A stretch of 64,000 bases of DNA, from positions 1 through 64,000 of the forward strand of contig QHVH01000032.1 in NCBI GenBank assembly GCA_003222245.1. The letters are read 5' to 3'. This document shows, piece by piece, positions 45,255 to 53,488 of this stretch. The notes beneath the pieces are model-generated. The model had not been told where the DNA came from and ran no database searches. It was given only the letters and a program-made list of their open reading frames with translations. The translations under genes and the position numbers were made by a program. Source of the DNA: Blastocatellia bacterium AA13. Lineage in GTDB: Bacteria; Acidobacteriota; Blastocatellia; UBA7656. The first letter of the stretch is position 1, and each line of letters opens with the position of its first letter.

Positions 45255-45493
45255 CGCGGAAGCCTATCATTCGGTATTATAGGCCAGCAACACACTAATA
45301 TCCCGCTACCCAACTGCCAGGGCAAACGCTCTTAAATTGTGTGCCCAAGTATATTAAGCACTTACAAGGTCGGATCATTCGCGAGCTTTCACCGTAGGTT
45401 GTTAATTCTTCTACGGCTTGAAAATAAGACGCCTTTGCCTGACCAACTGCGCTGGTTCGCGTATTTGACCAAGCTCCGTGATATGATGGCGCT
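45255..45493. promoter_or_regulatory. Right end of the element and UPF0182 upstream region
   Basis: TGATATGAT at 45479-45487 is an extended -10 element (TGnTATGAT) whose start point would fall on or next to the ATG at 45494. No ribosome-binding site is present, so the UPF0182 mRNA may be leaderless. No good -35 is found at 16-18 bp, as is usual for extended -10 promoters. Confidence 0.45.
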
Positions 45494-48373
45494 ATGGAAG
45501 ATCACCCGGTATTCGACGTGCCCTCAGGAAGACGCAAGCGCAAATTCTGGCTTATCGTAGCTGTTGTCATCGTTGCAGCGATCATCCTATTCGGATCGCA
45601 GTTTCTCGGCATCTATATCGACGCGTTGTGGTTCTCCTCCCTCGGATTTTCAAGCATATACTGGTACAAGTTCAGGCTTGGCGGATTGCTCTTTTTGACT
45701 TTCGCGGTCGTCACCTTTGTCATCCTCAAGACCTCATTCGTTCTGCTGGGACGCGCGTTTCCACAGATAATGGAAGGCGCGCGCCTGAGGCTCGCTTCCG
45801 TCGAAGATCTGAGGGACATCAACGTGCTGCCGCGGGTCTATCGTCCCGCGACCTGGATCCTTTCAGCGATTGTTGCGTTGATCTCGGGCAGCAGCATGAG
45901 CCAGGAGTGGTCGCAATTTGCTTTGTACTTGAACTCCGTACCCGCCGGGTTTGCCGACCCGATATTCAATCGAGACGTGAGCTTCTACTTGTTCACGCTT
46001 CCGGTGCTCGACCTTGTGAAGGGTTGGGCGTTGACGATTGCGGTCATCTTATTTTTTTCGGCAGCCGGATGTTCCCTGTATGCATGGTACCTCGATCAAG
46101 CTCGCGGACTCGGCGGACAGGCCGCGCGCCGTCGCGGGACCGCGGCGGTTAGCATCGCCGCCGCGTTTCTAGCCGTGATACTGGCCGCTGGAGCCTATCT
46201 GGATCGCTTCGATCTGCTTCAGCAACAGCACGAGATTTTCAGCGGTATTTCTTATACCGATCATCACGTGAAGCTGGCGGCGCTGCAGGTTCTCGTCATA
46301 GTGCTGCTCGCCTCCTCCATCGTTTTCGTAATTAATGCATTCGGGGCGAAACGCCTGCTCATACTTGTATGGAGCGCGGCGGCGGTTGGGATTGTATGGC
46401 TCCTCGGGCTGGTGTTCATACCACAGTCGGTCTACTCGTTTTCAGTGCGGCCGAATCTTCTCGCCAAGGAATCGCCCTACATCGAGAACAACATAAAGAT
46501 GACTCGCTTCGCGTACGGCCTGGATAGATTCGAAGAGAGGCCTTTCACGCCTGTTCCTGGTCTGACTCCTCAGCAGCTTCAATCCAGTAAGGATACGATG
46601 GACAACGTCAGGCTCTGGGATCGAAGAGTCCTTCAATCGGCGCTCGGCCAGATCCAGGAGATCAGGAACTACTACGAGTTTCGCGTTCCTGATGTGGATC
46701 GCTACGTAATTAACGGCCGATTGCGGCAGGTCATGCTGAGCGCCCGCGAAATCAACGTCGATCATCTGCCCGAACAATCCAAAAACTGGATCAACCAGCA
46801 CGTCGTCTACACGCACGGCTACGGTGTGGCGATGAACACGGTCAGCGAGTTCACGCCCGAAGGACAGCCCCATCTTGTGTTGAAGGACATGCCGGTTCAG
46901 AGCGACGCGCCCGAGGTGAAGGTCACAAGGCCGGAACTATACTTCGGCGAAACGACCAATTCTCACGTCTATGTTCACACGCGCCCGCAAGGCAAAACCG
47001 CGCCTGAGTTCAACTATCCCGCGCCTGACAACACGGATTCCTATTCCGAGTACGAGGGAACGGCGGGAATAGCTGTCGGCGGGTTCCTTCGAAAGAGCGC
47101 GCTGGCCTTCTATCTCGGCGATGGAACAAGCCTGCTCTTTTCAGACTATATAAATCCCGACAGCCGCTTGTTGATGCGCCGCAACGTGCGTGACCGCGTC
47201 AGCCAACTGGCGCCGTATCTGTTATTCGACAACGACCCTTATCTCGTAATCGACTCGGCCGGAAAGTTGTTTTGGATGATCGATGGATTTACGTACTCCA
47301 ACAGCTTTCCATATTCGGCCAGTTATCCGGTCGGCAATCTGAATGTCAACTATATTCGGAATTCGGTTAAAGCGGTTGTCGACGCTTACACGGGAGAGGT
47401 TAAGCTATACGTATTCGAGCCCGACGATCCCATTATAAGGGCGTATCAGAGTATCTTTCCGGCGCTATATCATCCGCGGAGCGAGATGCCCGAGGACCTC
47501 GCGCGCCACGTGCGTTATCCGAGCCTGTTTTTGAACACGCAAGCGCGCGCCTATCTGCAATATCACATGCAGAACCCGCAGACATTCTTTAATCACGAAG
47601 ATCTGTGGGCGTTTCCCACTATCGACACGCCGGCGGAGCAGGGCTCCGAACCGCAGGCGATGGAGCCGTATCACATTCTCTTGCAGATTCCCGAGGGGAA
47701 GGAGCGGCCTCTCGAGTTCGCCGACGTGCTTCCGTTCACTCCGGCCGGAGCGGGCAGGAATAATATGATCGGCTGGATGGCGGCGCGCAGCGATGGAGAC
47801 AAATACGGCCAGACTCTTGTATTCGACTTTCCAAAAAACGTAACCGTAAACGGACCCGCCCAGATTCGAGCGCGCTTCAATCAAGATCCTACTCTGTCGC
47901 AGCAGATGACCCTATGGGATCAGAAAGGGTCGAAGCTGCTGCGCGGAAACCTGCTGGTCATCCCCATAGCCGATTCGCTTCTGTACGTCGAACCGTTTTT
48001 CCTGCAAGCGACGAATAGCCCGCTGCCGGAACTTCGGCAGGTCGCGCTTGCGACACAAGATCGGCTTGCGACTGGACGCACCTTCGACGAAGCATTGAGC
48101 AAGCTCTATCCCGAAACCTCCATTCAATCGATCACGAGCACTCAGACGGCGAGAGATTCAACTCCTGAGACTACAAACCCGGGCCAGGTTTCGCCGAATG
48201 TACAGCCGCCGCCGGCCGGAAAGCCCGATGCGGATGCGCTCGCCGGGCAGGCAAGGCAATTGTTAGCGGACTACGAGCGGCTCACTTCGGAAGGAAAGCA
48301 TCGCGAGGCCGGAGAGAAACTCGATCAATTGAAGCAGGCTCTAAATGAATTGGCTCGCAAGAAGGGCGGTTAA
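45494..48373 (+). CDS. UPF0182 (COG1615) family membrane protein
   Basis: The 959-residue protein has about seven membrane segments in the first 310 residues (FWLIVAVVIVAAIILFGS onward), then a large extracytoplasmic domain (about 330-900). Family phrases include ALWFSSLGFSSIYWYKF, ESPYIENNIKMTRFAYGLD, YHPRSEMPEDLARHVRYP and PYHILLQIPEGKERPLEF. The C-terminal tail is Pro-rich with a short coiled coil. UPF0182 proteins are widespread in actinobacteria, cyanobacteria and acidobacteria, and their function is unknown. It is transcribed alone. Confidence 0.95.
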   Translation: MEDHPVFDVPSGRRKRKFWLIVAVVIVAAIILFGSQFLGIYIDALWFSSLGFSSIYWYKFRLGGLLFLTFAVVTFVILKTSFVLLGRAFPQIMEGARLRLASVEDLRDINVLPRVYRPATWILSAIVALISGSSMSQEWSQFALYLNSVPAGFADPIFNRDVSFYLFTLPVLDLVKGWALTIAVILFFSAAGCSLYAWYLDQARGLGGQAARRRGTAAVSIAAAFLAVILAAGAYLDRFDLLQQQHEIFSGISYTDHHVKLAALQVLVIVLLASSIVFVINAFGAKRLLILVWSAAAVGIVWLLGLVFIPQSVYSFSVRPNLLAKESPYIENNIKMTRFAYGLDRFEERPFTPVPGLTPQQLQSSKDTMDNVRLWDRRVLQSALGQIQEIRNYYEFRVPDVDRYVINGRLRQVMLSAREINVDHLPEQSKNWINQHVVYTHGYGVAMNTVSEFTPEGQPHLVLKDMPVQSDAPEVKVTRPELYFGETTNSHVYVHTRPQGKTAPEFNYPAPDNTDSYSEYEGTAGIAVGGFLRKSALAFYLGDGTSLLFSDYINPDSRLLMRRNVRDRVSQLAPYLLFDNDPYLVIDSAGKLFWMIDGFTYSNSFPYSASYPVGNLNVNYIRNSVKAVVDAYTGEVKLYVFEPDDPIIRAYQSIFPALYHPRSEMPEDLARHVRYPSLFLNTQARAYLQYHMQNPQTFFNHEDLWAFPTIDTPAEQGSEPQAMEPYHILLQIPEGKERPLEFADVLPFTPAGAGRNNMIGWMAARSDGDKYGQTLVFDFPKNVTVNGPAQIRARFNQDPTLSQQMTLWDQKGSKLLRGNLLVIPIADSLLYVEPFFLQATNSPLPELRQVALATQDRLATGRTFDEALSKLYPETSIQSITSTQTARDSTPETTNPGQVSPNVQPPPAGKPDADALAGQARQLLADYERLTSEGKHREAGEKLDQLKQALNELARKKGG

Positions 48374-48396
48374 AAAAAGCGTGATCAGCGTCACGC
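48372..48396 (-). terminator. Terminator of the amidohydrolase operon, overlapping the UPF0182 stop codon
   Basis: GCGTGA (48379-48384), a 6-nt loop and TCACGC (48391-48396) form the stem. On the minus strand the stem is followed by TTTTTTT (48378-48372), and the last bases lie inside the TAA of the convergent gene. Confidence 0.7.
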
Positions 48397-48402
48397 ACGG
48401 AA

Positions 48403-49479
48403 TCACACATTGTTGAGGATCGTCATCGCCGTACCCTCGAAGATCTTCTGCTTCTCATGCTGAGGGATGTTGAGGTTCTCGATGGATGAAACCGATCTCT
48501 CGATCGATCCCAACATGTGAGGATAATCGCTGCCCATCACCATATGGTCGACGCCGACCATATCGCGTACCATATTCAGCGTGTAGGGGCTAAACGAAAC
48601 CGTATCATAGTAGAGCCGCTTCAAATACGTGCTCGGCAATTCATCTATCTTAATGCGGCACTCCGCGAAATCCCGAAAGCCGTTGTCCATACGTTCCATC
48701 AGATAAGGAACGCCTCCTCCGACGTGCGCGATAATCCACTTTATGTTTGGAAAATCGCGAAGGAGCCCGTCATAACACATTCTTGCGACGGCCAGCGTCG
48801 TATCGAACGGAAAGCCGATGATCGGACCCAGCACGTACTCGCGAAACGGCTCCGAGTTGACCGGCAGCATGGGATGAAGCAGTATGCAGAGTTTCATCCG
48901 ATCGGCTTCTTTAAAGAATGGCCTGTAGATCGGATCGGTCAGCGCCCTCCCCCGAATATTGCTTAGCAATATCACGCCGTTCAGCTTCAACTCGTTGATC
49001 GAACGGTGAAGTTCCTTCAGCGCGGCATCGGGAGCGTCCATCGGAATAGAAGCGAAGCCCTTGAACCGCTTAGGATGGCTCGCGACCAGCCCAGCGTATG
49101 AGTCGTTAACCATCCGCGCGACTTCCGGCTGGCGAGTCTCGTCCGCGAAAAATACGTTCGGAGTCGATAGCGATACGACCTCCACGTCTATGCCGACGCG
49201 ATCCATATCTTCGATTCTTTTCGCGACATCGGTCATCGGTGGAGTGATTCCAAAGAACCTTGCCCCGCGATACTTGATGATCGTGCGGCCGGTTGGATCT
49301 TTGTCGAAAGAGAACTCGGACAGCGTCTCGCGAATCTTCTGAAAAAAACTCTCCGGATAATAATGCGTATGAAGATCGAGTTTTCGTCCTGGCGTGGGCT
49401 TTTGTGCGCGGGCTTCTTTCTCGAGCAATGCGCCGGTTGTAACCGCGCCGACCGTTTTGAGGAAGTCTCTTCGAATCAT
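48403..49479 (-). CDS. Tat-exported amidohydrolase 2 (ACMSD-like)
   Basis: The 358-residue protein begins MIRRDFLKTVGA, a twin-arginine-type signal, and continues into the amidohydrolase_2 TIM barrel. Metal ligands are HTHYYP (His37, His39), IAHVGGG, and the Asp of GSDYPHMLG. The branch includes amino-carboxymuconate-semialdehyde decarboxylase and related aromatic acid decarboxylases. The gene lies 7 bp downstream of the amidase gene, so both likely act on one compound class in a three-gene unit. Confidence 0.92.
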   Translation of the reverse strand: MIRRDFLKTVGAVTTGALLEKEARAQKPTPGRKLDLHTHYYPESFFQKIRETLSEFSFDKDPTGRTIIKYRGARFFGITPPMTDVAKRIEDMDRVGIDVEVVSLSTPNVFFADETRQPEVARMVNDSYAGLVASHPKRFKGFASIPMDAPDAALKELHRSINELKLNGVILLSNIRGRALTDPIYRPFFKEADRMKLCILLHPMLPVNSEPFREYVLGPIIGFPFDTTLAVARMCYDGLLRDFPNIKWIIAHVGGGVPYLMERMDNGFRDFAECRIKIDELPSTYLKRLYYDTVSFSPYTLNMVRDMVGVDHMVMGSDYPHMLGSIERSVSSIENLNIPQHEKQKIFEGTAMTILNNV

Positions 49480-49486
49480 ATCGGCC

Positions 49487-50878
49487 TCACAGGGAGGGAT
49501 GCTTTCGGTGCCACTGAGTGTGCTGTTGAAACAGGCGCGCGGCCGCGATGACTTTGTTGTCGTCGTAGGCCCGGCCTACAAACTGAATACCGATCGGCAG
49601 ATTATTGCTGAAACCGCAAGGAACGCTGACCGCGGGCAGACCGCAGAAATTACCTATTCCTCCGAGCGGATCGGAAAAATCGAGATCGGTCTCGAGATTC
49701 GCGCTCATCGGAGTCGCAACGACCGGCAATGACGCGGCCGCCAACACGTCGACGCGATCGAACAAACCATCGACCCTCTTTTGGAGCACGCCGCGAATCC
49801 GAAGCGCTGTAGCGTAGTCTGACGCCGGTATCTGCTGGGCTACGTAGCCTCCGATCTTGCCAAGCGGATCGGTCAGATTAGCGACCTTTCCGGATTCTAT
49901 GAGCGAGCTGAACGCCGCCGCGCATTCGACCGAGATCACGGTTCCCGCCGCTTGTTCCCACGGACCTTCAGGCAAAGCTACATCGCTCACCTTGGCTCCG
50001 TGTGATTTTAGAACTTCAATTGCCGCCTTCGAAGCGGCGCTCACATCGGCGGCGGGTTTTTGCCATGCGTTAGTCAACCAGCCGATCCTCAGCGGCGCGG
50101 ATGCCGAAACGGCGTTATATGCGAACTGGGCGTCAGTCAAACTGGATAAGTCGTTTTCATCGTGGCCGGCTATTGCGGCCAGCACGACGCCGCAGTCGTC
50201 CGCGGTTCTGCACATCGGTCCAATCTTGTCCATCGAATACGAAAGCGCCATCGCGCCGTGACGGCTCACTCTGCCGAAGGTTGGGCGCAACCCGGATACC
50301 CCGCAATACGACGAAGGACATACGATCGAGCCCCAGGTTTCCGTGCCTATTGCAAAGGCGGCCAGTCCGGCGGCCATTATCGCTCCGGAGCCGCTCGAAG
50401 AACCGCAGGTCCAACACGTTTCATTCCATGGATTCCTGGCGCCTCCGCTGATCGACGCGGTTCCGAATCTGTAGCCCATCCCGCCGGCGAGTTCGATCAT
50501 CGCCGCCTTCCCTATCAGAACGGCCCCCGCCTCTCGGAGTTTTTTTATTACGGTCGCATCGTAATCGAAGGTCTGACCCTGGAAAGGGCTTGCGCCCCAG
50601 GTCGTAGGATAACCCTTGACGGCCAGGAGATCCTTGGCTGCATAAGGAATGCCGTGCAACGGTCCGCGATACTTTCCCTGTTTAATCTCGCGCTCCGCCG
50701 CCTTCGCTTCTTTCAGCGCGAGGTCTCGCGTGAGGGCAGCGTAAGCATTCAGGCGAGTTCCGATACGCGCGCTCCGCTCCAGGTAGGTTTCGGTTAACTC
50801 GACCGGATTGAGTTGTCCCGAGCGAATCAATTTGCTCAGGTCGCGCACCGAACTATAGAGCATCTCTTCGGCGATCAT
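49487..50878 (-). CDS. Amidase signature family enzyme
   Basis: The 463-residue protein has the Ser-Ser-Lys triad of the family: Lys82 (PYAAKDLL), the cis-Ser in CGSSSGSGA (near 161) and the nucleophile in GTETWGSI (near 184). GSSSGSG differs slightly from the common GGSSGGS. GGAG precedes the ATG. It hydrolyses an amide or possibly a non-discriminating aminoacyl-tRNA amide, but the absence of GatB/GatC genes argues for a catabolic amidase. It is 14 bp downstream of the Tat-exported small protein. Confidence 0.93.
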   Translation of the reverse strand: MIAEEMLYSSVRDLSKLIRSGQLNPVELTETYLERSARIGTRLNAYAALTRDLALKEAKAAEREIKQGKYRGPLHGIPYAAKDLLAVKGYPTTWGASPFQGQTFDYDATVIKKLREAGAVLIGKAAMIELAGGMGYRFGTASISGGARNPWNETCWTCGSSSGSGAIMAAGLAAFAIGTETWGSIVCPSSYCGVSGLRPTFGRVSRHGAMALSYSMDKIGPMCRTADDCGVVLAAIAGHDENDLSSLTDAQFAYNAVSASAPLRIGWLTNAWQKPAADVSAASKAAIEVLKSHGAKVSDVALPEGPWEQAAGTVISVECAAAFSSLIESGKVANLTDPLGKIGGYVAQQIPASDYATALRIRGVLQKRVDGLFDRVDVLAAASLPVVATPMSANLETDLDFSDPLGGIGNFCGLPAVSVPCGFSNNLPIGIQFVGRAYDDNKVIAAARLFQQHTQWHRKHPSL

Positions 50879-50892
50879 TCAGATCTCCTCTA

Positions 50893-51252
50893 TCAAGCTC
50901 TGTCTTTTCTGTAGACTCGGAAGCTCGCCGCCGGGGCGTCGGCATTGTCCAGAGGAAAAGCACGAATTGCCTCCGCGCCTTTTTGAGCTTGAACCAGCAG
51001 CCTCTTGCAATCAGCCTTCTGCTCTTCGGACAGGCGGCTTCCATACTTGCCGAGCAACGCTTGCATTTGCGCCTCGACCACCGGCGGAACCGGTCCCTGC
51101 TGATTTGATTGGCCGCCCCCGAGGGTACTCGTTCTTGCCGCTGCTTCGCGCGGTGCAACCGCCGCGGCAGTTGCCAGCAAAGCTCCTTTGGCAAAGTTCC
51201 GTCGGGATAATCCGTCTCGCGGCTTCAACGTAGGTGTATTCTTCGTCTTCAA
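50893..51252 (-). CDS. Tat-exported small protein (gluconate-dehydrogenase subunit 3-like)
   Basis: The most likely start is TTG 51252, which has AGGAG at a 5-base spacing; longer frames to 51321 lack one. The 119-residue product carries SRRNFAKGALLATAAA, a twin-arginine signal. The mature part (VEAQMQALLGKYGSRLSEEQKADCKRLLVQ) is helical and resembles small exported subunits seen beside GMC-type or amidase enzymes. It is probably an accessory subunit for the amidase and amidohydrolase that follow directly. No catalytic residues are evident. Confidence 0.75.
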   Translation of the reverse strand: MKTKNTPTLKPRDGLSRRNFAKGALLATAAAVAPREAAARTSTLGGGQSNQQGPVPPVVEAQMQALLGKYGSRLSEEQKADCKRLLVQAQKGAEAIRAFPLDNADAPAASFRVYRKDRA

Positions 51253-51533
51253 GGTGTCTCCTAAGGCATCTTCCCCATTGCCTGCAACCTGTTCCCTGCA
51301 ACTGTCTACTCCAACGTGCATAGAACTAGCTGCAAGTGGTGATCAATGGACGCTTCCAATCTGTCCGTTGGCCACTGTTACTAATAGCTGATTCGCCTTA
51401 CCGATGTACTGGCCCTGAGTGGAGCACGATACTATCGCAGGAGGTTACAACGAGCAAGTTTGAGCGATCTATTACGAAGAGAGAAGCTGCATCTACGAAG
51501 AGAGAAGCTGCATCGCTTACATCTCACTCTGGT
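51253..51533. other. Non-coding stretch with a 21-bp tandem repeat
   Basis: This is the upstream region of the Tat-protein operon. It contains the repeat at 51474-51515 and no convincing gene. Confidence 0.4.
51474..51515. repeat. 21-bp tandem repeat, two copies
   Basis: ACGAAGAGAGAAGCTGCATCT (51474-51494) is followed directly by a copy differing at the last base (51495-51515). Confidence 0.65.
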
Positions 51534-51770
51534 CTAACGCGTTTCTACGGCCGGCTTGAAAACGGTTCGAAAGGCCTTGAGCGCGGCCGGATGAAAGATC
51601 GTGGAATGTTGTTCTTCCAGCATCTGTTCATAATGCCAGCTCAGTTTTGGCGGCGCATTCCGGGTTAGAATGGCCGCCAGTCTCTGCATTATCTCCGCGT
51701 TCGCTTTTTCGTCACAGCTTCCCGTATTGATCGCCGCGAATATTAGCGCCAGCAGTACGATGCGCGGCAT
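51534..51770 (-). CDS. Hypothetical small exported protein
   Basis: From ATG 51770 the frame gives 78 residues: a hydrophobic start (RIVLLALIFAAIN) with a Cys at 18 in TGSCDEKA, then a helical, His-containing segment (KLSWHYEQMLEEQHSTIFHP). The Cys and signal suggest a lipoprotein, but the lipobox is imperfect. No ribosome-binding site is visible at that ATG. It lies in a patch of gene remnants, so it could also be a fragment. Confidence 0.4.
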   Translation of the reverse strand: MPRIVLLALIFAAINTGSCDEKANAEIMQRLAAILTRNAPPKLSWHYEQMLEEQHSTIFHPAALKAFRTVFKPAVETR

Positions 51771-51829
51771 CAGAATCGTCGTAATGCCCTTTTGACTCAC
51801 TTGAAACGGTGCTTTAAGGCAATTCTCCG

Positions 51830-52102
51830 TCATCCCGACTTGAGTCCTTCGTAAGACCGCTCCGGCTCGATGTACTCCCACATTTCATGCTCGTGCAACC
51901 AGAGAGAATTTGAATTTCTTCTGATGAACTCTTCCACGGGCAGTCCATCAATCATTGGCTCTCTGTGCACTCGCTTCTGTTTAGCGTTCAAAAAGATAGT
52001 CACAAACTCCGCCTTGCGGCGGGCTTTCGCTTCTTTCTCGGCGCGAGTGAGCTTTCGTTTCGCGATGGGAATCTCCGACTCGTCGCCGTGTTCAGCGCTT
52101 TG
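51830..52102 (-). pseudogene. C-terminal remnant of a small conserved protein
   Basis: The minus strand from 52102 to the TGA at 51830 is open and reads IPIAKRKLTRAEKEAKARRK, then KQKRVHREPMIDGLPVEEF and SLWLHEHEMWEYIEPE. The KRV.R.P.IDG..V.EFI phrase recalls small proteins I have seen in acidobacterial and cyanobacterial genomes. No ATG, GTG or TTG start lies before the conserved part, and an in-frame TAG sits inside a perfect hairpin (52088-52118) at its 5' end. It is most likely a truncated gene; an internal GTG or ATG could still allow a short product. Confidence 0.55.
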
Positions 52103-52118
52103 CTATGGCGCTGAACAC
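52088..52118. repeat. Perfect 11-bp hairpin at the 5' end of the remnant
   Basis: GTGTTCAGCGC (52088-52098) and GCGCTGAACAC (52108-52118) are exact complements with a 9-nt loop. The stop codon that closes the remnant's frame lies in the loop. Confidence 0.6.
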
Positions 52119-52191
52119 CGACTTATAGATACAAGAGAGGGCAAAATCGTCGTCGCCATTGACCAACCGGCCTGCTGTTTTTTGCTTGCCT

Positions 52192-52551
52192 CTATGATTC
52201 GCCTGGTTGTTGATAGAGGCCCAGGACGTTGCCGGCAGGATCTCGGAATCTCGCGGTGATCTCAGGCGCATCAACACCGAGAGGCTGCACGATCTCGCCT
52301 CCGTGAGCGACGACTGCGTCAATCGTCTTGGCGACGCTGTCCACCATTACATAGATCAACAGACCGGGCTCGGCCGATGCCGGCCGTCCCGTCACCCAGG
52401 CGCCGCTCACCTCCACGCCATCATCGAACGCGATGCTACCATCGCCTCGTCGTCGGATATTCCAGCCGAAGACGCTTTCGTAAAAAGCAACAGATTGACT
52501 GACGTCGATAGCGGGAATCTCGATATAGCAGATCTTACCGTTTGCAAGCAT
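52192..52551 (-). CDS. VOC-superfamily (glyoxalase-like) protein
   Basis: The 119-residue protein (AAGGAG before ATG 52551) has the paired beta-alpha-beta-beta-beta modules of the vicinal oxygen chelate fold. CYIEIPAIDVSQSVAFYESVFGW is in the first half, and FRDPAGNVLGLYQQP is in the second. It may be a dioxygenase, isomerase or resistance protein; the metal ligands are not certain. Intact between two gene remnants. Confidence 0.88.
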   Translation of the reverse strand: MLANGKICYIEIPAIDVSQSVAFYESVFGWNIRRRGDGSIAFDDGVEVSGAWVTGRPASAEPGLLIYVMVDSVAKTIDAVVAHGGEIVQPLGVDAPEITARFRDPAGNVLGLYQQPGES

Positions 52552-52621
52552 GAAGAGCTCCTTTCAAGGAGCCTTATTCTATTTTTAAAGATCACAATCT
52601 TCCAGGCCGCGTTTGCTTTCC

Positions 52622-52968
52622 CTATCGATAGAAGTCGTGATTGGAGTCGCTTTCGCGAGCGACGATGCCGGTATGGGAGAACTCATACACGACAATGTCT
52701 CCGGGCATCGGCTTGACGTCTGTTGCGTTGACGGGCGGATTGAACACGGGGAAGTTATTTATCAGTCGTGATACAGGTTCTTCGGTTCGGTTGTCGCGGA
52801 TAAGCTCTCACTGACAAGATACTCGGCAATCTGAATATAGATCGTCATTCCCAGTGAATTGACTCGCTCGATCTGCCAACAGATGCCATTCCAGGCTGCC
52901 AGGTCGAAAGATTCGGGGTCATTCGGCGCACCTCTGATTCTAATCCACGCTTGCTGACCTTTGATCAT
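52622..52968 (-). pseudogene. Probable frameshifted exported/NlpC-CHAP-like gene
   Basis: A 68-codon frame (52968 to 52762, MIKGQQAWIRIRGAPNDPES, IAEYLVSESLSATTEP) overlaps a second frame that runs to a TAG at 52622 and reads INNFPVFNPPVNATDVKPMP followed by GDIVVYEFSHTGIVARESDS. The PGDIV.Y...HTGIV phrase is the end of NlpC/P60 or CHAP cell-wall hydrolases. The second frame has no start of its own, so a frameshift near 52770 joining the two is the simplest reading. Two unrelated fragments are also possible. Confidence 0.4.
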
Positions 52969-53488
52969 TACCTGATAGCCTTAATAGCCGCGCCTAACTG
53001 GCCTTTCCGTCTCACGTCGATCATTAGAAGAGAACGGCATCGTAGGATCGGCTATTAGAACTTGCCACACCGCGAAGAAGAATTTCAAGGGATGCCGTAA
53101 CGTCGCTCGAATGTACGCAGACGTCTTCGATGACTCGCCAATGCTGGCCAGGTATGGTTTCAGGATCAGCGAGATGAGCCTGGGGCAAGCGCGCGGCGCG
53201 GCGCCGCTGGTTCCAGCCTCCGTGCCTTCAAGCGCCGAAGGTGCGACAGAGCCGCTTCGTTGCTACGCTGATAAAAGTTAATACTTTTCCGGACCATTCT
53301 CGTCTGAAATCTCAATGTTCTCGTTTCCCCCGAAACGTTCTCGTCTGGAACCATATCCTCCCCTCGCACCGGGGGCCGCGCTTCGCTGGCCCCCGGCTAT
53401 TGACGCGTTCCCCTGCAGGGAACAAGGCCAAGTTACTGGTTCTTCCAACTCGCCCAACGGGGCGGGCTCGGCGCTGTTACCTCTTCCT
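52969..53488. other. 520-bp non-coding region with inverted repeats
   Basis: No gene is supported. TAATAGCCG (52982-52990) and CGGCTATTA (53049-53057) form a spaced inverted repeat. Three hairpins follow at 53369-53396, 53407-53423 and 53451-53464, past the end of the minus-strand beta-helix gene. Confidence 0.45.
53369..53464 (-). terminator. Cluster of three hairpins after the beta-helix gene
   Basis: CCGGGGGCC/GGCCCCCGG (53369-53377 and 53388-53396) with an inner GCG/CGC stem is very stable. GTTCCC/GGGAAC (53407-53412, 53418-53423) and CGCCC/GGGCG (53451-53464) follow. There is no T tract, so these would be Rho-aided or mRNA-stabilising structures and not classical terminators. Confidence 0.4.

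Larger units (their letters stand above)
44490..45311. mobile_element. Non-autonomous insertion with terminal inverted repeats and 6-bp flanking repeat
   Basis: The left end (44490-44522) and the inverted right end (45311-45279) both begin GGGTA, contain the identical 14-mer TATTAGTGTGTTGC (44500-44513; complement at 45287-45300), and continue to match for about 33 bp with one gap. AACTGC flanks both ends directly (44484-44489 and 45312-45317), as a target-site duplication would. The interior is clearly more AT-rich than the neighbours and carries one broken membrane-protein gene but no transposase. A third related copy, GACCAACTGCG (44480-44490 and 45441-45451), leaves the exact boundary open. 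Confidence 0.65.
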
